NCBI GenBank assembly: GCA_963576475.1
Contig: OY754977.1
Coordinates: 17,184,033-17,248,032, forward strand
DNA length: 64,000 nt
DNA from: Molanna angustata
Lineage: Eukaryota; Arthropoda; Insecta; Trichoptera; Molannidae
Direction: 5' to 3'
Below, one piece after another: positions 45,933 to 56,603 of the stretch. Every line of letters begins with the position of its first letter. The stretch's first letter is position 1. The notes under the pieces are model-generated. The model ran no database searches. It was not told where the DNA came from and saw nothing but the letters and a program-made list of their open reading frames with translations. Both the position numbers and the translations under genes were made by a program.

Positions 45933-46015
45933 GTTGATGGTTCGGCTGCCTGAGGTTCTAACTCTTTAGCGTTATCCAGGGTGCACCACGGGGAGGCGAG
46001 CTAGATTTGCACCCC
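45933..46015. other. Unidentified 80 bp segment at the 5' edge of LINE a
   Basis: GC-rich segment (GGGTGCACCACGGGGAGGCG, then AGCTAGATTTGCACCCC) between the LINE RT frame and duplicated flank sequence. It contains a short inverted GGGTGCA/TGCACCC. It might be a piece of the LINE's own 5' end joined to the RT by an internal deletion, or filler added during integration. Confidence 0.5.
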
Positions 46016-46174
46016 TATAGAGCTTATGAATGAGTATTTTAATGAACTTCCTTTGAGTCTTAGACTCGAATAAAATTATAATATATTTAAAATACTCATT
46101 TATAGAGCTTATGAATGAGTATTTTAAATATATTATAATTTTATTCGAGTCTAAGACTCAAAGGAAGTTCATTA
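46016..46174. repeat. Perfect 61 bp palindrome of LINE b sequence (snap-back duplication)
   Basis: The segment 46040-46100 is an exact reverse complement of 46114-46174, with a 13-base loop (TATAGAGCTTATG). The loop plus the start of the right arm (TATAGAGCTTATGAATGAGT) also occurs directly repeated at 46016. The right arm is the genuine end of LINE b (minus strand TKWFNELPLSLRLE, stop), so the left arm is an inverted extra copy next to the 5' edge of LINE a. Confidence 0.9.
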
Positions 46175-46281
46175 AACCACTTAGTACCTTTATACTTTGC
46201 TGCTATTGCTTTGTGGCACATTTTAACTAATATAATTAAATAAAATCTCTTAGTTTTTAACCACGTTGAGTACATTTATAT

Positions 46282-46322
46282 GTCAACTAGTTTCGGAGAC
46301 GTAACCGCTCCTTCGTCCGGAC
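46282..46322 (-). ncRNA. Hammerhead-ribozyme-like motif, left arm
   Basis: Minus-strand copy of the motif described at 48784-48824, in the mirror position of the palindrome and identical in the core. Penelope-like elements are known to carry hammerhead motifs in their terminal repeats. Confidence 0.5.
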
Positions 46323-46660
46323 AAACTTATACTAAACTTAGATACTATGTACATAATGTGACCCGTGTGCCTAAATTATGTATCGGTAAGTTGATGGGCG
46401 GAGCTTACATTATTGAAAGCAGAGGTTGTCAACGGAAAAATATTAAATAATGGAGTATTGTTTAAATGTACTTGATTATTAATTATTTTTTGTTTTGTAT
46501 TTAAGGCTTTTTTTATCTCTAATGCCTCCAAGTTATCCAATCTTAAGCCCTCTTTATTTATATGCAAGATTTTATATCCCGTTTGATTATTGAAAGCATG
46601 ATTATTTTCAATCAAGTGATTTGCAAACTCTGAGAAATTGTTACTTTTTAAACATCTTAA

Positions 46661-47053
46661 ATGCTCCTTAATTCCACTCATAAGTTTGAATCAGATGAAT
46701 TAGAGTTGCTTTCAAAAGGTCTAAAATATAACCTTCATTATACAAATAATAATACACATAATGCTATTGAAAATTTAGCAGTTGATTTAGAAACAGCATT
46801 TAAATATCAACCAAAAGAATATCATTACAAGTGTGCAAAAACATTAAAAAACAATTATACACCAAACAACAATAATAATTCATATAAAAATAAAAAAGAG
46901 TTCCTATTAATGAAAAATATTCGTAATAATTTAAAAGAAAAGAACTTGACGCTGACAAAAGCAGATAAGGGAAATACAACTGTTATTATGAACAAAAGTG
47001 ATTATGAGATTAAAATTCAAGATTTTTTACAAGATAACAAGTACTGTACAAGT
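46661..47053 (+). pseudogene. Penelope N-terminal coding segment (left arm copy)
   Basis: About 130 codons with ESDELELLSKGLKYNL and NLTLTKADKGNTTVIMNKSD, the conserved N-terminal part of Penelope polymerases that precedes the GLPKIHK block. The GLPKIHK block itself is absent: the frame runs into an inverted post-core segment at about 47054. The right arm holds an identical copy on the minus strand (48053-48445). Stop-free, but detached from the RT core. Confidence 0.85.
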
Positions 47054-47347
47054 GATTGATTATATTTTGTCTCTTTTGTATTTTAATTTTTATATTACTT
47101 ATTATATTTAAGTCATAACCATTATTAATCGCGATGTTTTTAATTGTATTTAATTCTATATTGTAATTTTCTACTGTCATTGGAACATTTTGTAGCCGAT
47201 GTAACATTGCATAGAAGGCAGACAACTTATGTGATAGAGGATGATTTGATGAATTATGTATAACTGTGTCTGCGTATGTAGGTTTACGATAAATACTGAA
47301 GTCGATTGCGTTATTTTTTAAAGAAAGAGTTAAATCTAAGAAGTTCA

Positions 47348-48050
47348 GCTTGTTTACTAACGTTCCAGTAGCAGAAAGCAAATCCCTGATTAATGATATA
47401 TTGGTAAATGCAAACTTACCGGGTGATTTGAGTAATGATTTAATACGCTTGTTCAATTTGTGTCTTGATCAGAATTATTTCCAATTTAATAACGTTTTAT
47501 ATAAACAGAAGGAAGGTCTCCCGATGGGAGGACCTGCTAGCCCATTAATAGCAAATATTTTTGTAAACCATTTAGAAAATAAGATTTTTAATAGTATGTC
47601 ACCTTTGTTGAAGTATGTAGAACTGTGGAAGCGATATGTGGATGATATTTTTTGTATTTGGATGGGTAGTATTCGCCAGTTAAATATGTTTTTAAAATTT
47701 ATTAATTCGTTTCACCAAAATATTCAATTTACTCTTGAAATAGACAATAACTCCACTTTGAACTTCTTAGATTTAACTCTTTCTTTAAAAAATAACGCAA
47801 TCGACTTCAGTATTTATCGTAAACCTACATACGCAGACACAGTTATACATAATTCATCAAATCATCCTCTATCACATAAGTTGTCTGCCTTCTATGCAAT
47901 GTTACATCGGCTACAAAATGTTCCAATGACAGTAGAAAATTACAATATAGAATTAAATACAATTAAAAACATCGCGATTAATAATGGTTATGACTTAAAT
48001 ATAATAAGTAATATAAAAATTAAAATACAAAAGAGACAAAATATAATCAA
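47348..48050 (+). pseudogene. Penelope reverse-transcriptase core and post-core segment
   Basis: The frame begins in FTNVPVAESKSLI, continues NNVLYKQKEGLPMGGPASPL and LWKRYVDDIFCIW (the catalytic Asp pair), then LNFLDLTLSLKNNAIDFSIY and YRKPTYADTVIHNSS, where it enters the right arm at 47759, and ends near QNIINHLY. Upstream RT motifs and the linker to GIY-YIG are missing, so this copy cannot act alone. It is open throughout, so the structure is young. Confidence 0.88.
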
Positions 48051-48424
48051 TCACTTGTACAGTACTTGTTATCTTGTAAAAAATCTTGAATTTTAATCTC
48101 ATAATCACTTTTGTTCATAATAACAGTTGTATTTCCCTTATCTGCTTTTGTCAGCGTCAAGTTCTTTTCTTTTAAATTATTACGAATATTTTTCATTAAT
48201 AGGAACTCTTTTTTATTTTTATATGAATTATTATTGTTGTTTGGTGTATAATTGTTTTTTAATGTTTTTGCACACTTGTAATGATATTCTTTTGGTTGAT
48301 ATTTAAATGCTGTTTCTAAATCAACTGCTAAATTTTCAATAGCATTATGTGTATTATTATTTGTATAATGAAGGTTATATTTTAGACCTTTTGAAAGCAA
48401 CTCTAATTCATCTGATTCAAACTT

Positions 48425-48730
48425 ATGAGTGGAATTAAGGAGCATTTAAGATGTTTAAAAAGTAACAATTTCTCAGAGTTTGCAAATCACTTGATTGAAA
48501 ATAATCATGCTTTCAATAATCAAACGGGATATAAAATCTTGCATATAAATAAAGAGGGCTTAAGATTGGATAACTTGGAGGCATTAGAGATAAAAAAAGC
48601 CTTAAATACAAAACAAAAAATAATTAATAATCAAGTACATTTAAACAATACTCCATTATTTAATATTTTTCCGTTGACAACCTCTGCTTTCAATAATGTA
48701 AGCTCCGCCCATCAACTTACCGATACATAA
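48425..48730 (+). pseudogene. Second half of a Penelope GIY-YIG endonuclease (right arm copy)
   Basis: 101 codons: GIKEHLRCLKSNNFSEFANH, then LIENNHAF and LRLDNLEALEIKKALNTKQK, corresponding to the domain after the GIY...YIG and Arg positions and including the region of the catalytic Glu. The first half of the domain is absent. A minus-strand identical copy lies at 46376-46681. Confidence 0.82.
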
Positions 48731-48783
48731 TTTAGGCACACGGGTCACATTATGTACATAGTATCTAAGTTTAGTATAAGTTT

Positions 48784-48824
48784 GTCCGGACGAAGGAGCG
48801 GTTACGTCTCCGAAACTAGTTGAC
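48784..48824 (+). ncRNA. Hammerhead-ribozyme-like motif, right arm
   Basis: GTC (48784-48786), core CGGACGA, then GGAG and CTCC forming a possible stem II around CGGTTACGT, GAAAC (48812-48816), a two-base spacer and GTT, then GAC (48822-48824) pairing with the first GTC. This fits the minimal hammerhead layout reported for Penelope-like elements, with a very short stem III and cleavage expected after 48821. The core differs from the CTGANGA consensus by G at the U4 position, so activity is doubtful. Confidence 0.5.
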
Positions 48825-49799
48825 ATATAAATATACTACACGTGGTTAAAAACAAAGAGATTTTATTTAATTATATCACTTAGTACCTTTATACTTATAG
48901 AAATGTTGTGAGGCAGTTGTACGTAAAAGAGGAATGGTAATACATCCTTGTGAATTTATTCTGCTGCTTAAAGAAAATGACAATTGGTTTGAATTTGTAA
49001 GAATATCTTTATGAATTTGGAACAATGAGATTTTTTTGTAGATATTTTCAACAGTTGAAACTTTAAATTCTTGAAATAAATTAATAGTTGGCACTAAAGG
49101 CACTAAAGTGGTTAACTTCTAAAGGCACTAAAGTGGTTTTAAAAGCTCCCCCCCAACATGTAATGCCATATTGTAAGATGGATGGAAATAATGAAAAATA
49201 TATTGTTTTAAGCAAGTTTGTTTGAAGTATATTTCTTAGTCTCAGAAAAATAAAAATTTGCTTTTTAAGGCGTTCAATAGTAGTAGTTATATGTAATTAC
49301 CATTTCATACTGCTTTCAATAATAATGCCTAGGTATCGGATGTTATTTTTAGTGGATAATTTAATACACGCTGAGTTACAAGATATGGAGTTGTTGAAAC
49401 AGGAATTGTCAATATGAATTTTAATATTAAGGTCTTCTGGTTGAAACAGGAATTGTCAATATGAATTTTAATATTAAGATCTTCTGATGCAACGTTACAT
49501 CGTATTTTTCCAGATATTTTGATCTTTAATTTATAATGATTTAATTTACAAAAAAAATATAATGCTCTATACCTACCTTATAGTTTTTTAGATATTTAAG
49601 ATAAATGTTAAAAATTGGGGTATGCTTATTTTTTTCCTACAAGAAATATACAGAACATAATTAAAAAGTTAAGGTATATTTTTCTTTATTAATATTCAAA
49701 CTAACTAGGTTATTTTTTTCAAAATGATTCGTTTTGTAGTAATGATGCAATTCAAATAAAAAAAAAATAGGTACATTAGCAGCAGTCACCCTCTTAACT

Positions 49800-50500
49800 T
49801 GACGCTTTAAAGTTTTTTCATAAAAATATACATGCAAAAGTACTTACATAAGTCATAAATGATTACCACGAAAAATCGCTTTCATTAATTCCAAACATAG
49901 CGTCATCTACATTTAATAGAATTAATATACATCAAGTTCTAAACAAGCTGAAATATTACGTTTTCCAAAAAGGTCATAATATTCCGTTTTTACCGATATT
50001 TAGAGGACTTTTTATTTTGTCACTCTCCGCAAAGTGCTCTTAAATAAGTTGACAAAGCCGTAATTTGTTTTACGGATGCCGTCGTATATCAAGGGATCAT
50101 TAATTTAGTTTACCCACACAAAAAGCTCTCGAGGGCTTATAGTCGAAGTGTTTTATTTTTAAGTATGTGTGTTGAATAAGTTTGTGGATTACGTTGAGCC
50201 TTTTTGAATAAACATTGTATTATTATGAGTGTGTATTAAGAGACTTGCTGTAATGGGAAAATAATTTCTTTCACGTCATGAAAAATGCGAAACGCGTCGA
50301 TGGGCTCGTTCAATTGAGGCTCAAGTCATTAGGAAATATTTATATATAACAATAAAATATTCTAGCAAAAACTATAGTCTTTATATTTATGAGTTTCATT
50401 ATTATTCCGGAATACTAATTCATTTAAATAAAATATAACGCTTAAGTTGCTGTATAAAATTTACATGTCTATACAAAGTTGTTTTGAGTAGGTACCTACA
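49800..50500. other. AT-rich stretch, nothing recognised
   Basis: No supported gene or repeat. A short GC-richer patch, GCGAAACGCGTCGATGGGCT (50288), has no match elsewhere in the window. Confidence 0.3.
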
Positions 50501-50504
50501 CGTT

Positions 50505-51042
50505 TTTACTGCTCACTACACCAAGGGGATATGTTATGAATTCGCAATTTTTTTCACTAATATCATGCTGAGATTGTATTCTGAAAGTATCATCACAACG
50601 TATATATGTGTGTGTGTGCTGCGTGTGTGTTTACTAGGTGCTATGTAAGGAGTGTTTATTTTACTTTATCAATGATAGGATAAAGTACTCATTCCATCAT
50701 TTTTTATATCTAATAATCGCTTAGACCCCATTAGATTTTGAAAGATACCTGACCAGTGCTTATTAATGTGCTATGCGCTTTGTACGGCGTGTTTATTTTA
50801 CTTTATAGTACAGTTTATATAGTACATTCGATTCTTTTCAATTTAGCAAATTTTTATATTCAATATTTTTATTAACTGTCAAATATTTCAAAGTGACCAA
50901 GCTCATAAAGTAATTAAACCAAAAAAAAAATTAAATTGAACGAACTCATTTCATGAAAATGCTGAAAATTTTCCATAGATACTTTGTGGATCGACTTGGT
51001 AGTGAGGAGTATTGCCTTGGCCACAACCCACTCGTTTTTTTA
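50505..51042 (-). mobile_element. Family W element, copy 2
   Basis: It starts TTTTTACTGCTCACTACACC and ends CTTGGCCACAACCCACTCGT, the reverse of copy 1. The interior has ATCATGCTGAGATTGTATTC and a GTGTGTGTGT run (50608). Just inside the right end GGTAGTGAGGAGTA is an inverted copy of the left end. Confidence 0.65.
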
Positions 51043-51099
51043 ACTATTGAAATTTATTTCAAGAGTGTATAACGGTGATGATCAAGAAGGTCTACTTAT

Positions 51100-51165
51100 C
51101 CTTCAAGTGCGGTCTCCACTGTGAAGGTTGGCCACCATCAGGCCTATCTTCACATTGTTTACTAT
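51100..51165 (-). repeat. Possible LINE 3' end scrap
   Basis: The minus strand reads CCTGATGGTGGCCAACCTTC, then ACAGTGGAGACCGCAC, a sequence type found just before RTE tails. Too short to confirm. Confidence 0.3.
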
Positions 51166-51199
51166 GACCCTAAATATCGATGATTTTACATGAAAAGGA

Positions 51200-52480
51200 G
51201 GGTTTTAAACATCAGTTAAGTGAATAGAAAATGAAAGGAAAACTTTATTATGTATTTTTGTGTTATTCAAGTTTATTTACATAAAAAAAATGTACACCAT
51301 AAAATTATGGTACCTACCCAGTTACAAAATTAGAAAGCAAACATCAGAAAAACACCAAAATAAATCTCTCCTTTCAGAATGTAACTGAAAGCAGCAACAA
51401 TTGAGATTCACAAAGCATTTACATAAAAGAAACATCAGTGTCTTTTTTTCGACAAAAATTTATACAAAATAAAAAAAATAAACAAGTCTTTTGTAATAAT
51501 ATTATTTTATTCCAGTTGTAAGTCAGCATAGCATTACCGCTAGATATGATTAATTATATCCCAAGTGACGTAGACATGACAACACTCGGAGCGGGTCACC
51601 CTGGCAACCCCAGCGGCTATGATACCATCTTGAAATGGGTTTCCATTTCCACCACACCAACGATATAATACATTACTACATTGCCATCACTGAATTGTCC
51701 TGGTGTGTTCCAATTTCAAAACGTTTTTTTTTTTTGTTTAATTCAACGAGTAATATTTTATGCGTATTCAGCCAGGCACATTTTTATTCGGATTCAGACA
51801 GGTACCTACCCAACTCTAATAAAACGATCGATTTAAAAAAGATAATATATCTTTTGAATGTGGCGCAGTTTTTTGTGTGTTTTTTATGTACACTGTACAC
51901 TCTTACATAAAAATAATACATATTCAGAGAACGGATATTTTAAACGAACAAAATGTCTAAATAAAATGGAGTGAGATGCTAAATGTCAAATTCCAACTCA
52001 ACTTCGAAATAATATAGGTATTAAATGACAACTCTGCTTAAGATCTTTTGATTTTAGCAATTGACACAGGGTTTATATTAATTAATGTGGTAGAGTGGTG
52101 TGTGAGTGGGATGTATCGAAGTGCAAAAAAGATGAATGTATGCTGTAGGAATGGCGGCGGCAGGCGGGTGATAGAGATATATATTGTTGTTAAAAGAGAT
52201 CATTACTGTACGAATCAGGTGTATTAGAATTCTTCCTTCTTCTAAGAAAACTATAATATACCCAGGAAGTAAGTATATCACAGTGGCGCAGCTTATAAAA
52301 ATAGATCTACACTAAGAGAAAAAAGGAATTTGGAATCCACGTGTAATTTACTTGGATTGGACAATTTGTTTATAATCTTATATATTTGCATAAAACATAT
52401 TTTTATTAATATATTCCTACATATAAAGAAATGATTATTGATAACATTAAATGCAAATTTTGCTTTTGTAATGCCCCCCA
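51200..52480. other. Unassigned stretch
   Basis: AT-rich, with a GC-richer patch at 51560-51640 (GTGACGTAGACATGACAACA, then CTCGGAGCGGGTCACC). No open frame with motifs and no match within the window. Confidence 0.3.
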
Positions 52481-52489
52481 AAAAACAGA

Positions 52490-52692
52490 AACATAATTCA
52501 ATGAAATTGAAATAAGTCGGCATACACACAAAAACATCACGACGCAATTCAAAGTATGCACTATCTACGTGACAACCAATGAGAAAATGTTTTAAAAAAA
52601 TTACGCTTGAAATTTGTGAAATCATGATTCCACTATTCCATAGTAGTGGGGAGTGTGAAATCATGATTCCACTATTCTATAGTAGTGGGGAG
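52490..52692 (-). mobile_element. Family V end with duplicated terminus
   Basis: GGCATACACACAAAAACATC, then AAGTATGCACTATCTACGTG. The terminal block GTGAAATCATGATTCCACTA plus TTCTATAGTAGTGGGGAGT is present twice in tandem (about 52617-52656 and 52657-52692), ending GGGGAGTAAAAATA. Confidence 0.6.
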
Positions 52693-52859
52693 TAAAAATA
52701 ATGAGATGATCGTTAATAAATATTTTGTTAGAAAATCATGTTTAAAATGGGTTCTTGGAGGATGAGAAAGTAATATCTCCAAATAATATACAATTGTGAT
52801 TACATATTTTTTTAATAGGTACATACTTACTGTTGATATTCTCTAGGGTTCTATTCTTA

Positions 52860-53250
52860 GTGCTCTGATATTGTCGATGTTCCTGTATGGTGTGGAAACA
52901 TGGACACTGAGGGAGTCAGAGCGAAAGAGGATCGATGCCTTCGAAATGTGGTGCTGGAGGCAAATGTTGCGCATCCCATGGACACCCAGAAGAACGAATG
53001 TGTCAATTCTAGACGAGCTGAAGATCGAGGATCGTCTGTTGACGATGTGTTACAGACGTATCCTCCAATTCTTTGGACACATTGCCAAAAGGGAACCGGA
53101 CTGCCTCGAGAAGCTTGTTGTGATGGACAGCGTGGAAGGACTGAGATCTCGTGGTCGCTCACCGACCAGATGGAGCGATCTGGTATGTGGCGACGGACTG
53201 CAGCCGCTATCCTCAGTCATGAAGTAAAGGACAATAACATGACATAGGTA
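52860..53250 (+). mobile_element. LINE 3' region, relative of 24847-25378
   Basis: The frame reads MFLYGVETWTLRESERKRID, RQMLRIPWTPRRTNVSILDE and GRSPTRWSDL, as in the 25 kb copy. About 70 bp after WSDL (the STMGSSVTGALRS region there) is deleted, and the frame shifts before the stop. 5' truncated at the start of FLYGVETW. Confidence 0.8.
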
Positions 53251-53259
53251 CTATTGAGT

Positions 53260-54280
53260 TTTTTCAAATTTTTAAATCTTAAATGTCGAGAAAGCACCTA
53301 TTCGTTCCAAAGTTTCAAAGCTTTAACAAAGTTAAAATTTTGGCTACTCGCCGTCTCCTCGGTCTGATGTTTATTTTGAAGTCGAGGCTATAAAATTTGA
53401 ACACAAAATAAATAGGACAGCTAAATACATAACACCCTCTACAAACAACTTGTTCTCGCACGAATTAATTACTAAGTAAGCCAAAGTTTAATAGTTAATG
53501 CTGACGATGGTCGACAATCTGCCTTCTGAAGTCTTGTTTGGATTAAAAAGTTTACTATCCCAATCTTTATCGGTCTTTAATGAATTTCTCTTACATGGAA
53601 AATATACATTTTGGTTATTACATTTTCCACGCCTGCGAACTCTAAAGACTTTCTTGGGTGCGGTCGCATAGAAATATTTGTTGAAATTCCTCGTTCCCTC
53701 ACATAGGAAATTCAATTATGTATCTAGAGATTTTAAGATCTAATTGAAAACTAACCCAAACTTCTGCCTTAATATAGATAATATGTGTTCTTCAATAAGG
53801 AAGCAGATTCAACCACTGACAAATGCACTGACTAACAGTTTATACTGTTAAGTACAAAAATGATAGAAAAAAAAACTGAGGAAAAAATAAAATATTATTA
53901 GAAATTATACAAAAAAACATACCATCACAGTATATTCCACATATAAAAGGATGCACGTCACATGCATTAGTCTCATCTCAACAATTCATTCATGTTATTT
54001 TGCCTATTGTATTTTTGACTCCCCGGTCCATACGGGACACTCGAAAACAATAATAGAAAAGAGTGGAGTAAAAAAATTGCCTGAGCGCTTTTAAACATCA
54101 TCCATGGAGGCAACAATAAAAACTAAATACAAATCAATAGAAATGACAAATATCTAGCGACATAGTTTAATAATGTAAATAAGATAAAATATTTATTTAA
54201 GTAGGTACATGAACATTTTCGACTAGAATTATTTAAAGGAATTCCATTTCAATTTGTATTGTTCTGAAAAATATAATATT
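53260..54280. other. Unassigned stretch
   Basis: No supported feature. The minus-strand frame at 53488-53715 has a basic, serine/threonine-containing composition but no recognisable domain or splice context. Confidence 0.3.
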
Positions 54281-54289
54281 TAGTAGTAT

Positions 54290-55263
54290 TAACACATGAG
54301 ATCCAACTGTCAATAGCGATAGTAGGTATGTAAAGTTGAAGAATAAGTACCAAACTATAAACCCATAAATCGAAATTATTGAATAGTTTAAGGTATTTTG
54401 TTTTCCATACAACACATGTAGGTATGTATGTCAGGATAGGATAGTATGGAGGTCAGTCCTTTTTTTCTACCCGAAATATGAAAACAGCATGATGGTATGT
54501 ATGTTTGTTTGGAGATTAAGTATTAAATTATTAAGTCTTCTTAGATATTGTGCTTAAGCGACTGCCATACAAATTGTATGGAGCGATGTCGTCACTAAAT
54601 TCAATTTTTTTAAAAATTGTTAAAAAAATTTGAGATGTACTACTACAATGTCAATATGTTTTATAGAAAATTAAAGTACATATCTAGTTGGGGTGTTTTT
54701 TTCGGATATTTTTAAAAATTTTGGAAATATAGGCAGTTAGACACAAATTTATCATAAAAAAAATTTGAGAAACACTGGAATTTTGTATTTGTCTATAAGT
54801 ATTTTGTATTTGATATTATGTATTTGTCTACATTCATACCAATTTTCAGCGTTCTGGCTTTTATGGTTTCTGAAATATGTTGAAAAATAAAGTAAAAATT
54901 CAAAAGTTGATAACCCCTGACTGAAACGAAATTCTAAATTCTGAGTAAAAAAGTTTTAACTATCTATATATACTGAAATTTTGAGCTGTGAATTGAGTGG
55001 ATCAAAAGTTATAAAGGGACACACAGACACGCAGACATACGCACAGACACACTAAGTGTTCTACTCCGAATTCTGAATAAATCCATATATGGAACATATA
55101 TGCTGCGAAGCCTCTAAGTTGGTGTTTTTTCACTTCAAAGTTGGAAAAACCGTGAAAAATATAGACCCTGCATACAAATCTCGTGTATACATTGATTGAT
55201 ACTTAAATAAAATTTTAAAAAATAAATTAGAATAAAATTCTCTTGAACAAATCGACCGTTGGA
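54290..55263 (+). mobile_element. DNA element Z, copy 3 (older)
   Basis: Collinear with the other two copies but with more substitutions and small deletions. Left end GATCCAACTGTCAATAGCG, right end AATCGACCGTTGGATT, so the inverted motif is mutated on both sides. The CA array is reduced to ACACACAGACACGCAGACAT. Confidence 0.7.
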
Positions 55264-55558
55264 TTATATGTTATTCATTTATTTTTTTGTGTTATAATTT
55301 ATTGTTGGTTTGTTCTTGATTTGAAATATATTTTTTAATTCTTTTATATTGCTTATGGTTTTGTAATTGCGTGTTTTATTAGTAATTGTAATTTTTAAAT
55401 TTATTCGATTTGTTTCAAAGATTCTTTGTAAAGTATTTTTATTGTGTAAGCAGAGCTGCTGCTTTCCTAAACACAATATTTTGGATAAAATTAGGAAAAG
55501 AAAAATTTATTAATTTGATAACGTCGGGAATAAATGATATTTTTATAACTTATTTTTA

Positions 55559-55655
55559 ATATCTCAATAGTGTGATGAAAATACTTTTTTAGTAACGCCA
55601 TTAAAATTAGAGAAATTTTCTATGATATTCCAACTTGGTCTCTATTGAGATGTTT
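55559..55655. mobile_element. MITE family T, short copy
   Basis: ATCTCAATAGTGTGATGAAA at the left and TTGGTCTCTATTGAGATGT at the right are inverted. The inner TAACGCCATTAAAATTAGAG resembles TAACGCCATCTATTGAGA at 23290. An internally deleted relative of the full-size copies. Confidence 0.6.
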
Positions 55656-55659
55656 CAAA

Positions 55660-56250
55660 ATGGTTATTTTTCTTTGAACTGCGGGCTGACACTATGACGA
55701 TGGTCATCCATTGCCCCATACCATTATTAGAGATGAAAATTATTACAGTGAAACTAAATTTTATTTTTTTATTTACCCATATTTTATAAAGTAAAAATAG
55801 TTATTATATTGCAAACTCCTTGTTTCAAATCTCATCTCAATATAATAAACATACTTTAAATAATATTTCCACTCGATCTGACCTTCTCATATCGTTCAAG
55901 CCTCTCTTACCGCAAATTACCCTTCGTAATACGTATTCAACTATTTACTGACGAACGAATTCACACGAAACTCTATAACCACAGACGATCAAAACCAATT
56001 GAAGCGAACATATACCATTTGGCTATTTTAATTTAATATTTATCAAATTTGTATAAATTCGTAACAGTTTTTCAAAACGATACTTTGTTTTCAAGAACTA
56101 ACGTTGGATTTATTAAAAAATGTACTGAACATTGTTACTTAGACGAACCGTGCGTCGAGATCTTTTGTATCAAGAAATAATTAAACATTTTTATTTGCAC
56201 CTAGCTAAAGACTCTATAATTAATATAACTATATTAATACTTAGTATAAA
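55660..56250. other. AT-rich stretch, nothing recognised
   Basis: No supported gene or repeat. Confidence 0.3.
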
Positions 56251-56603
56251 CTTTAGGGGGGACTGCTGCCAACGTACCTATTTTTCAATTTGATATACCA
56301 TCATTATTTCTTATCAAATCGTTTTGAAAAAAATTACTTAGATAGATTGGGTATTAATAAAGAAAAATATATCTTTACTTTTTGATAATGTTCTGTATAA
56401 ATTCTTGTAGAAAAATAATGGCAAACCCCGATTTTCAACGTTTATCTAATATTTTCAATAAAATATAAGGCGTAGTTCAACATTTTTTTTTTTAATTAAA
56501 GAAGACTAAAATATCTAGAAAAGTATGATGTGACGTTGCATTAATGCTTCAGGTTTAGTAAATAAACCTAAAAAACATTTATAGGTTTATTTACTAAACC
56601 TGA

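Larger units (their letters stand above)
46198..48876. mobile_element. Palindromic, rearranged Penelope-like element
   Basis: A 2.68 kb unit whose arms 46230-47347 and 47759-48876 are near-perfect reverse complements of 1118 bp, around a single-copy core of 411 bp. Translated parts match Penelope-like retroelements: N-terminal region (LLSKGLKYNL, LTKADKGNTTVIMNKSDYE), RT core (EGLPMGGPASPLIANIF, RYVDDIF), post-core region (LNFLDLTLS, YRKPTYADT) and half of a GIY-YIG domain (GIKEHLRCLK, LEALEIKKAL). Order left to right: GIY-YIG half (-), N-terminus (+), post-core (-), core (+), post-core (+), N-terminus (-), GIY-YIG half (+). A 20 bp duplication, CACTTAGTACCTTTATACTT, flanks the unit at 46178-46197 and 48877-48896. 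Confidence 0.9.
44309..49484 (-). mobile_element. LINE b (CR1/Jockey-type), itself interrupted
   Basis: The 3' tail lies at 44316-44335 and the 3' UTR runs to about 44570. The coding end is at about 46114-46197 (minus strand KYKGTKWFNELPLSLRLE). The rest of the C-terminal region lies at 48877-49480 (QYGITCWGGAF near 49160; TASQHFYKYKGTK at the junction). The frame is continuous across the Penelope-derived insertion once its duplicated target is counted once. LINE a and the Penelope-derived unit split it. Confidence 0.7.
43873..49793. mobile_element. Hairpin element Y, copy 2, split by nested insertions
   Basis: The left arm (43873-44308) starts GGGGGCTACTGCTGCCAACG and the right arm (about 49485-49793) ends GCAGCAGTCACCCTC. 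The 5.2 kb between is LINE b and what landed in it. The left arm also has a local triplication of TTTTTTTAAATTAAAGAAGA (44107-44167). Confidence 0.8.

Noticed and set aside
45933..46015. Helitron end, because of the GGGTGCA...TGCACCC hairpin
   Set aside because: No TC start or CTRR end with a 3' hairpin in the right place, and only one copy in the window.
46376..48730. Pairs of identical proteins as independent duplicated genes
   Set aside because: They are mirror copies in the arms of one palindrome and are partial Penelope domains.
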